From Confluentibacter flavum (GTDB taxonomy: Bacteria > Bacteroidota > Bacteroidia > Flavobacteriales > Flavobacteriaceae), in contig NZ_PJEO01000024.1 of NCBI RefSeq assembly GCF_002843175.1, forward strand, positions 1-60,267: 60,267 bases of DNA, read 5' to 3'. Shown in pieces: positions 46,125-54,646 of this stretch. The notes under the pieces are model-generated. The model made no database searches, was not told where the DNA came from, and saw only the letters and a program-made list of their open reading frames with translations. Both the position numbers and the translations under genes were made by a program. Numbering within the stretch: position 1 is the first letter of the stretch; each line of letters opens with the position of its first letter.

Positions 46125-47324
46125 ATGACTTCACCGCGCGTTGCTATAACAGGAATGGGAATTATTTCTGCAATTGGCAATACGGTTGAAGAGAATAAAG
46201 TATCATTATTTGCTTGTAAAAGCGGTGTCAAAACAATTAAAAATATCAGCACAATACATGCTGGCCAAATAAAAGTTGGCGAGGTAAAATGTACTAATGA
46301 AACTTTAATATCCCAATTACAATTATCAAGCGATAATAATTTTACTAGAACAGCCTTATTGGGATTAATCGCAGCAAAAGAAGCAGTTAAAAATGCAAGA
46401 ATCTTAGATAATAGCTTATATAAAACAGGTCTTATTTCCTCTACAACGGTTGGTGGAATGGATAAAACCGAACAACATTTAAAGCAGTTCAAAACATCGC
46501 CTGAAAGTCAGAAATACATTTCTAGTCATCATGCAAGTGATAGCACTAAAAAAATGGCAGATTATCTTGGAATTACAGATTTTACAACAACCATAAGCAC
46601 AGCATGTTCATCTTCAACCAATGCTATCATGCTAGGTGCTCGCTTAATAAAATCTGGCAAATTAGATAGGGTCATTGTTGGCGGAACGGATGTGCTTTCA
46701 AAATTTACAATTAATGGTTTTAAAACTTTAATGATTTTATCTGATGAGATTTGTAAACCTTTTGACGAGCACAGAAAAGGATTAAATTTAGGAGAAGGTG
46801 CTGCATATCTTGTTTTAGAAGCTGAGCATATTGCTAAAAAAGAAAAGCATTCTATTTTAGCCTTCGTTTCTGGATATGGAAATGCGAATGACGCGTTTCA
46901 TCAAACAGCATCATCAGAAAATGGCCAAGGAGCTTATTTAGCAATGCAAAAAGCCTTAGATGTTGCCCAACTAATACCTGAACAAATTGATTATATAAAT
47001 GCTCACGGAACTGCTACTGCTAATAATGACCTATCGGAAAGTATAGCTATAAAGCGTATTTTTGGAGAAAAAGTGCCCAATTTCAGCTCTACAAAAGCCT
47101 TCACAGGGCATACTTTAGCTGCATCAGGGGCTATAGAAGCAGTATATTCTGTTTTAGCATTACAAGAACAAACCGTATTTCCAAATTTGAATTTTAAATC
47201 GAAAATCAAGGAAACAGAATTAATACCAACTACAGAAATTAAGAAGACTAAAATTAAGCATGTGCTTTCCAATTCTTTTGGATTTGGAGGTAATTGTTCA
47301 ACCATAATATTTTCAAAAGAATGA
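46125..47324 (+). CDS. Beta-ketoacyl-ACP synthase (main KS, FabF-like)
   Basis: 399-aa condensing enzyme with the complete triad: Cys161 in ISTACSSSTNA, His294 in NAHGTATANN and His329 in KAFTGHTLAASGA. ATG 46125 is preferred to an upstream TTG because it begins the conserved PRVAITGMGIIS. Its stop overlaps the start of the next, Cys-lacking KS homologue (ATGA), the arrangement of KS/CLF heterodimers. It probably catalyses most chain-extension cycles. Confidence 0.92.
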   Translation: MTSPRVAITGMGIISAIGNTVEENKVSLFACKSGVKTIKNISTIHAGQIKVGEVKCTNETLISQLQLSSDNNFTRTALLGLIAAKEAVKNARILDNSLYKTGLISSTTVGGMDKTEQHLKQFKTSPESQKYISSHHASDSTKKMADYLGITDFTTTISTACSSSTNAIMLGARLIKSGKLDRVIVGGTDVLSKFTINGFKTLMILSDEICKPFDEHRKGLNLGEGAAYLVLEAEHIAKKEKHSILAFVSGYGNANDAFHQTASSENGQGAYLAMQKALDVAQLIPEQIDYINAHGTATANNDLSESIAIKRIFGEKVPNFSSTKAFTGHTLAASGAIEAVYSVLALQEQTVFPNLNFKSKIKETELIPTTEIKKTKIKHVLSNSFGFGGNCSTIIFSKE

Positions 47325-48346
47325 GAAATTGCTACATTCATAGTGCCGTATCAATTTCTCTTCAACATACTTTTGATTCCGAAGATTTTCTGGCAGATAT
47401 AATAATTCATAATTCTAAAAAAGCAAAAGCAATTTATCCAAATTATAAAGATTTTATTTCAACCATTGCAGCACGACGCATGGAAAGTGGTGTTAAAATG
47501 GGTGTTATAGCTGCAACCAAAGCACTAAATCTTGCTGAATTAAATCAGCCAGACGCTATTATTACGGGAACAGGAATGGGCTGTATCGCTGATACTGAAA
47601 AGTTTTTAAACAGCATTATTGACAATAATGAAGCCTATTTAACACCTACTTCCTTTATACAATCAACACATAATACGCTTAGTGCTAATATTGCTTTAAT
47701 CCTCAATTGTCATGGTTATAACAATACCTATGCTCATGCAAGTTTATCATTTGAATCTGCTTTAATCGATGCAAAATTATTATTAGAACAAGAAGAAGCA
47801 AATCATATTTTAGTAGGTGGCACTGATGAACTTGGTAATGAATTTGTTGATTATGTGCAAATGATTGAAGCGAGTAACGACCATGGTATAAATGTCCCGT
47901 TTGGAGAAGGCGCATCATTTACTGTGTTATCATCAGAAAAGAAACCAAATACCATTCAATTATTAGATATAACTACTGAAAATAAAATTTCAAATGATAA
48001 ACTGAAACACAAAATAAAATCTTTTTTGGATGATAACAAATTAAATTTTCACGATATTGACGCCATCATTCTTGGTAACAATGGAGACACTTTTGATTAT
48101 TACTATGAACAATTAACATCTTCCCTGTTCGTTCATGCAAGCCAAATTCATTATAAACACTTAATAGGAGAATTTTATACGGCCTCTGCTTTTGGGTTTT
48201 GGTTAGGAATTAAAATTCTCCAAAAACAACACATCCCGAAAGCAGTTTTAAAAAATGTAAAGTCGACCAAGCCCATTAAAATTATATTGATTTACAATCA
48301 ATTTAAAGGAGAAAATCATAGTTTTATTCTGCTCAAGAAATGTTAA
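47321..48346 (+). CDS. KS homologue without active-site Cys (chain-length-factor-like)
   Basis: 341-aa thiolase-fold protein parallel to the upstream KS. The position of the catalytic Cys is Ser141 (YAHASLSFESA in place of STACSSSTNA), and the HGT motif is replaced by GNNGD, so it cannot condense. This is the pattern of a chain-length factor pairing with the KS encoded four bases upstream. ATG 47321 fits the overlap and the conserved start. It overlaps the deacetylase gene by 7 bases. Confidence 0.78.
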   Translation: MRNCYIHSAVSISLQHTFDSEDFLADIIIHNSKKAKAIYPNYKDFISTIAARRMESGVKMGVIAATKALNLAELNQPDAIITGTGMGCIADTEKFLNSIIDNNEAYLTPTSFIQSTHNTLSANIALILNCHGYNNTYAHASLSFESALIDAKLLLEQEEANHILVGGTDELGNEFVDYVQMIEASNDHGINVPFGEGASFTVLSSEKKPNTIQLLDITTENKISNDKLKHKIKSFLDDNKLNFHDIDAIILGNNGDTFDYYYEQLTSSLFVHASQIHYKHLIGEFYTASAFGFWLGIKILQKQHIPKAVLKNVKSTKPIKIILIYNQFKGENHSFILLKKC

Positions 48347-49107
48347 ATTTCAAAAGTATATCATATATAACACTTTTAACTATTATTGCAATAGCAGTCT
48401 GTAGTATTTCTAAGAACTGTTCCTGGCTTTTAATTTTACTACCCATTTTTTTATGGTTATTTATTACAATAATAGGTTCGTTTTCAATGCGTGCCAATTT
48501 TTTTTTGAAGTCATTTACATCTAAAAAATTAATAGAATCAAAAAAAATAGCAATTACTTTTGATGATGGCCCACACCCTGAATTAACCTATACTATTTTA
48601 GATATTCTAGATCGTTATAATACAAAAGCTACTTTTTTTTGCATTGGAAATAAAGTTGAGCAACATCCTGAAATATTAAAAGAGATTGCTAAAAGAGGCC
48701 ATTGCATTGGGAATCATTCCTATTCTCATAGTGTAAATATTAGTTTTTCGTCAAAATCAAAATGGCTAGAAGAAATCCATAAAACGGATGCCATTTTAAA
48801 AAAAATAATCGGAAAGGCTCCACTATACTTTAGACCCCCTTTTGGTGTCACTACACCAAATTTAGCCAATGCTTTAAAAGAAACTAGGCATACAGTTATT
48901 GGTTGGAATAACAGATCTTTTGATACGGTAATAAAAAACAAAAACCTTGTTTTAAAGCGAATTATAAATCAAATTTCAATTGGTGATATTATTTTGTTTC
49001 ATGACACACAACCAAATACCCCATATATTTTGGAACATTTATTGCTTCATCTAAAACAACACAAAATAGAAGCTATAACTATAAACGATTTGCTAAATGA
49101 AAATTAA
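48340..49107 (+). CDS. Membrane-anchored NodB-type polysaccharide deacetylase
   Basis: 255-aa protein with two N-terminal transmembrane segments (about 7-24, 28-49) and a NodB homology domain: TFDDGPHPELT (73-83), NHSYSHS (His126, His130) and RPPFGVTTP. The family removes N- or O-acyl groups from glycans. A glycan substrate in a pigment operon is unexplained; it may act on an acyl-sugar or lipid anchor of the polyene. It overlaps both neighbours. Confidence 0.85.
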   Translation: MLNFKSISYITLLTIIAIAVCSISKNCSWLLILLPIFLWLFITIIGSFSMRANFFLKSFTSKKLIESKKIAITFDDGPHPELTYTILDILDRYNTKATFFCIGNKVEQHPEILKEIAKRGHCIGNHSYSHSVNISFSSKSKWLEEIHKTDAILKKIIGKAPLYFRPPFGVTTPNLANALKETRHTVIGWNNRSFDTVIKNKNLVLKRIINQISIGDIILFHDTQPNTPYILEHLLLHLKQHKIEAITINDLLNEN

Positions 49108-49729
49108 ATATTATTACTTAATAATTTTGTTATTTGTCAGCATATTTTCAATTAATGCGCAAGTTGAATTGAACGCCAATGAACAAAAAGTTTTTATAAG
49201 AAAAGTGACAACTATTGCTAACAACACTAAAAATATGCTGAGTGATTTTATTCAAGAAAAACATCTAAGCATTATGAATAATACCATAATTTCCAAAGGA
49301 AAGTTAGCATTTATGTCTCCAAATTTAGTGAAATGGGAATATATAGAACCTTATAAAAATGTTGCCCTATTTAAAGAAGATAAACTCTATATATCAAACA
49401 ACGACAAAAAAGAAACGCTCAATTTAAAGTCTAATAAACTGTTTAAAGATCTAAATTCATTAATCGTTAATAGTATTAAAGGAGATATGTTTGATGATAG
49501 CCAATTTAATATAACCTATTTTAAAATTGACACTGGTTATTTAGTGATATTTATTCCTAATGAAAAAAAATTAAGTAGATTTATTGCTAGATTTGAATTA
49601 AAATTTTCCAATGAATCTACAGAAGTGGAAGAAGTGAAATTAGTAGAACCTAATGATGATTTTACAACTATTACTTTTAAAAATAAACAGATAAATACAA
49701 AAATTTCAGACGATACTTTTAAACATTAA
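49097..49729 (+). CDS. LolA-like outer-membrane lipoprotein carrier
   Basis: 210-aa periplasmic protein with a signal peptide (about 1-21, ending SINAQ) and the LolA-type sequence MLSDFIQEKHLSIMNN, GKLAFMSPNLVKWEY. LolA-like proteins in aryl-polyene clusters are thought to carry the lipid-linked pigment through the periplasm to the outer membrane. It overlaps the deacetylase by 11 bases and precedes the dehydratase by 5. Confidence 0.85.
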   Translation: MKIKYYYLIILLFVSIFSINAQVELNANEQKVFIRKVTTIANNTKNMLSDFIQEKHLSIMNNTIISKGKLAFMSPNLVKWEYIEPYKNVALFKEDKLYISNNDKKETLNLKSNKLFKDLNSLIVNSIKGDMFDDSQFNITYFKIDTGYLVIFIPNEKKLSRFIARFELKFSNESTEVEEVKLVEPNDDFTTITFKNKQINTKISDDTFKH

Positions 49730-49734
49730 TAGCC

Positions 49735-50115
49735 ATGCTTTTAGATGATTTTTATAACATAATATATTTAAAAAGTGTGAAAGACCAAAGTATTGAAGCC
49801 TCTGTAAAGATTAATAAAACACACCAAATATTTGAAGGTCACTTTCCTAAAAACCCTGTAACACCTGGTGTCGTAATGCTTCAAATATTAAAAAATTGTC
49901 TTGAAATTCATTTAGAGGAATCTCTATTTATGCAACAGTTATCTCGTGTTAAATTTTTAACCTTAGTGGATCCAAATTTTGATGATATTTTAAATTTTAA
50001 TATCGACATAAGTCTTGAAAACGAAGGGTTTAAAATTAAAAATCATACTTCTTTTATAGATGGTCGCTCTATTTTAAAATGTAATGCTACTTTTGTAAAA
50101 TATTCTATTCATTAG
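49735..50115 (+). CDS. FabZ-like 3-hydroxyacyl-ACP dehydratase
   Basis: 126-aa hotdog dehydratase with EGHFPKNPVTPGVVMLQ (His36), the FabZ active-site signature. It is the second dehydratase of the operon. It would introduce the trans double bond of each cycle. Length is somewhat short for FabZ but complete. Confidence 0.85.
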   Translation: MLLDDFYNIIYLKSVKDQSIEASVKINKTHQIFEGHFPKNPVTPGVVMLQILKNCLEIHLEESLFMQQLSRVKFLTLVDPNFDDILNFNIDISLENEGFKIKNHTSFIDGRSILKCNATFVKYSIH

Positions 50116-50135
50116 ATTAAGAGTCAACAAACCAA

Positions 50136-51329
50136 ATGCCAAAAGGAACTATTCAATCTAAAATGAAACAGCTAAAATGCTGTGTAATAATTCCGACGTA
50201 TAATAATCATAATACATTAAGTCGTGTTTTAGATGGTATTCTAAAATATACTGAAGATATTATTGTAGTCAATGATGGTTCTACGGATGCTACTTCTCTA
50301 ATTCTGTCAGATTATCCTAATATCGAAAAAATACACAAACCTAACAATACCGGAAAAGGAACTGCCCTCAAATTAGGATTTAAGACTGCTGTTTCTTTAG
50401 GGTACGACTATGCCATTACATTAGATACTGATGGGCAACACTTCCCTGACGACATTCCAAATTTTATAAATGAACTCCATGATTCCAACAATAAAAAAAT
50501 TTTAATAATTGGCGATCGTAATATGGATAATGCTGATGTTTTTGCACAAAGCGCAAAAGGCAATCGGGTGTCTACTTTTTGGATGCATGCAGCTACAGGA
50601 CTACGACTCAACGATTCACAATCTGGTTTTAGATTATATCCTATAAAAGAAATGGAATTCATAAAATTTATGAAATTCACCAAAAAATTTGAATTCGAAA
50701 TTGAAGCTATCGTCAAGTCATATTGGTATGGAATTGAAATAAAACATGTTCCCATTAATGTTTTATATGATCCAAATGAACGCGTATCGCACTTTAGACC
50801 TTTTATGGATATTTCTCGTATGGTTGTATTGTACACTTGGTTTTTATTGGTGCGTCTTTTCTATATTACACCTCTAAATTTATATCGTCGGTTAAAAAAA
50901 AAAGGGTTCAAAAGATTTTTAGTTGAAGATATATTAAGACATCAGGATTCACCAAAAAAAAAAGCATTATCAATTGCTTTAGGTGTTTTTATAGGTATAT
51001 CACCCCTTTGGGGTTTTCATACAGTAATCGTTATTTTTTTAGCAATATTTTTTAGACTTAATAAAGTCATAGCTTTTGCGTTTTCTAATATTAGCATTGT
51101 ACCTTTTATTCCTTTTGTGTTATTTATAAGTTTGCAAGTTGGCAATATAATATTAGGAAATGATACTAAATATTCGATAGAGAATATTAAAGAAAACTTC
51201 GATATTGCTGAACATTTAAAAACCTATTTGATTGGGAGTATAACACTCTCATCTGTAGCTGCCATGATTTTTGGTTTATTAGGTTATTTTGTATTTTCGG
51301 TTACTGACAAAAGTAAAACTAATGGGTAA
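50136..51329 (+). CDS. GT2 glycosyltransferase fused to DUF2062
   Basis: 397-aa fusion. Residues about 10-235 are a GT2 domain of the dolichyl-phosphate-mannose-synthase type (VVNDGSTD, LDTDGQHFPDD, DSQSGFRLYP). Residues about 260-385 are a membrane DUF2062 domain (KKALSIALGVFIGISPLWGFH, three hydrophobic segments). It may add a sugar to the lipid or pigment. ATG 50136 is used; ATG 50163 directly before the conserved QLKCCVIIPTYN is a good alternative. It overlaps the MMPL gene by 8 bases. Confidence 0.85.
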   Translation: MPKGTIQSKMKQLKCCVIIPTYNNHNTLSRVLDGILKYTEDIIVVNDGSTDATSLILSDYPNIEKIHKPNNTGKGTALKLGFKTAVSLGYDYAITLDTDGQHFPDDIPNFINELHDSNNKKILIIGDRNMDNADVFAQSAKGNRVSTFWMHAATGLRLNDSQSGFRLYPIKEMEFIKFMKFTKKFEFEIEAIVKSYWYGIEIKHVPINVLYDPNERVSHFRPFMDISRMVVLYTWFLLVRLFYITPLNLYRRLKKKGFKRFLVEDILRHQDSPKKKALSIALGVFIGISPLWGFHTVIVIFLAIFFRLNKVIAFAFSNISIVPFIPFVLFISLQVGNIILGNDTKYSIENIKENFDIAEHLKTYLIGSITLSSVAAMIFGLLGYFVFSVTDKSKTNG

Positions 51330-53775
51330 TCTATTCTGGCGCATACATAGATGTGTAGAACATAAAAGAATCAATTATTTGATAATTGTGATTGCCTTAT
51401 TTAGTGTTTTAGTGTGGATTGCTTCAAACATAAAATTCGATGAAGATATTTCGAAATTGATTCCTTCGAACTCAAATAACGAAAAGTTACAAACCGTTCT
51501 AAAACATGTCAACTTCGCAGATAAAATAATAATTAATATTAGCTTAGAGAAAGATGGAAATTTTGAAGATCTTGTTGATTATGCCTCTGCAATTACAGAT
51601 AGTCTTTCTAATAATTACAAAGATTTCATTAATGATGTGAAAGGTAATATTGAAGATGAAGATGCTTTAGAAATGATTGATTTTGTTTATAGCAACTTAG
51701 CACTATTTTTATCTGAAGATGACTATAAAATTATAGATTCCAAAATTAACAAGGATTCCATAAAAGCTATTACTATAGCAAACTATAATACGCTCATTTC
51801 TCCTTCCGGATTTATAGCAAAAAATATTATTGTTAAAGATCCCTTAGGCATGTCCTTTATGGGTTTAAAGCAATTAAATAAGTTGGGTTTATCAGATGAC
51901 TTTAAATTAAAAGACGGTTTTTTGGTTCATAAGAATGAAAAAAATATTCTACTTTTTATAAATCCTAACGACAATATAGAGGATACCGATAAAAATCAAT
52001 TTTTTGTTAGTGACTTATACCGATTACAAAAAGACTTAAATGAGAAATACAATACCAAAGTAAAAAGTAGTTATTATGGTGGTTCGTTAATTGCAGAGGC
52101 TAATGCAAGACAAATAAAAACAGATATTCAATACACTGTGAGTATTGCTTTAACCAGTTTACTACTGCTATTTATCTTCTTTTATAGAAAAGTAATGGTA
52201 CTGCTCATTTTATTTGTTCCAACAATTTTTGGAGCTTTGTTAGCTATTGCTATTCTAAGCCTTTTAAGATCAGATATTTCAGCCATTTCCTTAGGTATAG
52301 GTGCGGTGCTTTTAGGGGTTACACTAGATTATTCTCTTCATATTCTAACTCATATTAGAAATCAAGAAACTCTAGAATCACTCTATAAAAATATTAGTAA
52401 ACCAATATTAATGAGCAGTTTAACTACTGCTTTAGCTTTTCTATGTTTACTTTTTATTCAGTCGCAAGCATTACAAGATTTAGGTATTTTTGCTGCCATA
52501 AGCGTATTAGGAGCTTCTATATTTGCTTTGATTTTTATTCCGCAAGTTTATAATGTAAAAAACAACACTTACAGCACTAAGGTTACTCTTATAGACAAAC
52601 TCGCTAACTATAACTTTAACAAAAGCAAAGTATTAATTGCTATCCTTTTAATACTTTTAACTATTAGTTTATTTACCTTCAATAAGGTTGTATTTAATAA
52701 AGATTTATCGAAACTGAATTACTCTTCACCAGAGCTTAAAATTGCTGAAATAGAATTAGATAGCTTAATAAATCTTTCATCCAAATCACTTTATGTTGTT
52801 ACTTTTGGTGATAGTATGGAAACCTTACTTCAAAGCAATGACCTCATTTATAATAAATTATTAAAATTTAAAGAAGATTCATCTATTTTAGATTTTAATT
52901 CTATAGGGGCATTATTACGTTCAGAAAAGACTCAAAACGAGCAAATCAAATATTGGGAAAATTTCTGGAACATTGAAAAAAAGATATTAGTCAAAAATAA
53001 TCTTATTGAAAGTGGAACTACAATGGGTTTTAAACCTAATACTTTTAATAACTTTTATAATTTATTAGACAAAAAATTTAATAGCCTTAATATAAACGAT
53101 TACAAAGCACTAAATTCCTTACCCATTGATGATTTTATAACCTCAAATGAAAACCTTATTACAATATCCACTGTTGTTAAGGTAGATAATGATCAAATCG
53201 CGATGGTAAACGAAGCGTTCAATACAGATAAAAATACTGTTGTAATTGATAGACAACGTATAAACGAAGATCTTTTAGGAAATTTAAAAAATGATTTCAA
53301 CAGCTTAATTCTATACTGTTTAGCAGTTGTTTTTGCTCTTTTGTTATTGTTTTACAGAAATTTCAAATTAACATTAGTCACCATCCTACCAATACTTGCT
53401 ACTTGGTTTTTAACTCTTGGTTTAATGGGTCTATTTAAATTAGAATTTAATATATTTAGTATCATAATTTCAACATTCATTTTTGGATTGGGTGTGGATT
53501 ATAGTATTTTTATGACCAACGGTATACAAAGACAAACAGAAAATAGCCTTATTAGTTTAGCTACTTTCAGGACTTCAGTTATTTTATCCGTAATTACAAC
53601 CATTTTAGGTGTTGGTGTTTTGTTATTTGCAAAGCATCCAGCACTTCATTCTTTAGCTTTGATATCTGTTATAGGGATAATATCTGCTATGTTAATATCA
53701 TTTACAATTCAGCCATTTTTATATAAATTTTTTATTACAAATTCTATTAAAAAGATGACTAATGGGGAAAATTAA
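51322..53775 (+). CDS. MMPL/RND-family lipid exporter
   Basis: 817-aa transporter with two repeated halves, each one transmembrane segment, a periplasmic domain and five further segments (about 12 in all). Half motifs are LLGVTLDYSLHILTH and FGLGVDYSIFMTNG. MMPL proteins extract lipids from the inner membrane, and in aryl-polyene clusters one is thought to export the pigment-lipid. ATG 51322 overlaps the previous stop (ATGGGTAA); an upstream TTG is less likely. It overlaps the cupin gene by 14 bases. Confidence 0.87.
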   Translation: MGNLFWRIHRCVEHKRINYLIIVIALFSVLVWIASNIKFDEDISKLIPSNSNNEKLQTVLKHVNFADKIIINISLEKDGNFEDLVDYASAITDSLSNNYKDFINDVKGNIEDEDALEMIDFVYSNLALFLSEDDYKIIDSKINKDSIKAITIANYNTLISPSGFIAKNIIVKDPLGMSFMGLKQLNKLGLSDDFKLKDGFLVHKNEKNILLFINPNDNIEDTDKNQFFVSDLYRLQKDLNEKYNTKVKSSYYGGSLIAEANARQIKTDIQYTVSIALTSLLLLFIFFYRKVMVLLILFVPTIFGALLAIAILSLLRSDISAISLGIGAVLLGVTLDYSLHILTHIRNQETLESLYKNISKPILMSSLTTALAFLCLLFIQSQALQDLGIFAAISVLGASIFALIFIPQVYNVKNNTYSTKVTLIDKLANYNFNKSKVLIAILLILLTISLFTFNKVVFNKDLSKLNYSSPELKIAEIELDSLINLSSKSLYVVTFGDSMETLLQSNDLIYNKLLKFKEDSSILDFNSIGALLRSEKTQNEQIKYWENFWNIEKKILVKNNLIESGTTMGFKPNTFNNFYNLLDKKFNSLNINDYKALNSLPIDDFITSNENLITISTVVKVDNDQIAMVNEAFNTDKNTVVIDRQRINEDLLGNLKNDFNSLILYCLAVVFALLLLFYRNFKLTLVTILPILATWFLTLGLMGLFKLEFNIFSIIISTFIFGLGVDYSIFMTNGIQRQTENSLISLATFRTSVILSVITTILGVGVLLFAKHPALHSLALISVIGIISAMLISFTIQPFLYKFFITNSIKKMTNGEN

Positions 53776-54646
53776 AACTATTCCAATTCCAAGAATAAAA
53801 TCAATAACTAAGGACGATTTTATCGAGAATTATTATAAAAAGCAAAAGCCTGTTATTATTGAGGATTTATCTAAAGATTGGCCAGCATATAAAAAATGGA
53901 ATTTAGATTATATTCAAAGTTTATCAGGGAATCAAGTTGTACCGCTTTATAATAACGAACCAACAAAAGGACGTCAAAATTCTGTGGTGCCTGCAAAAAA
54001 GATGAAATTATACGATTACATAGAGATCTTAAAAACTCAACCAACAGACCTTCGTATGTTTTTCTATAACGTACTTCAGAAAATGCCAGAATTAACTAAA
54101 GATTTCACATATCCTGATATTGGCTTAAAATTTTTTAAACGTTTACCTGTGATGTTTTTTGGAGGTAAAGGGTCGAAAGTATTAGCGCATTATGATATGG
54201 ATTTGGCCGATTTACTTCACTTTCATTTTCATGGAACAAAAAAAGTAACCTTGTTTGCTCCAGACCAAGCAAGATACTTATATAAAGTTCCTTTCACCGT
54301 GCATAATTTAGAAATTATAGACATGGATGATCCTGACTTTAATAAATATCCTGTTCTGCAACAAGCAACAGGTTTATCTGCTGAAATGAAGCATGGGGAA
54401 GCCTTATATATGCCAAGTGGATATTGGCACTATATAACCTATGAAGATGGCGGATTTTCAATAACCTTAAGAGCTTTTCCTAGAAGGGTAAAACAGTTTA
54501 CAGAATTTGTTACAAATATTTTATTCATGCGAACTTTTGAAAATTTTATGCGAAGAATCATCGGACAAAGTTGGGTGAATTATAAGGAAAATCGAATGGT
54601 TACACGGATGAATAATAAGTATAGAAAGACATATTCGAATGAATAA
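53762..54646 (+). CDS. Cupin-like (JmjC-type) oxygenase
   Basis: 294-aa protein of the cupin_8/JmjC fold. Metal ligands are probably His143 and Asp145 (LAHYDMD) and His223 (SGYWHYITYEDGG), the Fe(II)/2-oxoglutarate facial triad. The fold performs hydroxylation of proteins or small molecules. Here ring or chain hydroxylation of the polyene is possible, or modification of an operon protein. It overlaps its neighbours by 14 and 8 bases, so it is an integral operon member. Confidence 0.8.
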   Translation: MGKIKTIPIPRIKSITKDDFIENYYKKQKPVIIEDLSKDWPAYKKWNLDYIQSLSGNQVVPLYNNEPTKGRQNSVVPAKKMKLYDYIEILKTQPTDLRMFFYNVLQKMPELTKDFTYPDIGLKFFKRLPVMFFGGKGSKVLAHYDMDLADLLHFHFHGTKKVTLFAPDQARYLYKVPFTVHNLEIIDMDDPDFNKYPVLQQATGLSAEMKHGEALYMPSGYWHYITYEDGGFSITLRAFPRRVKQFTEFVTNILFMRTFENFMRRIIGQSWVNYKENRMVTRMNNKYRKTYSNE

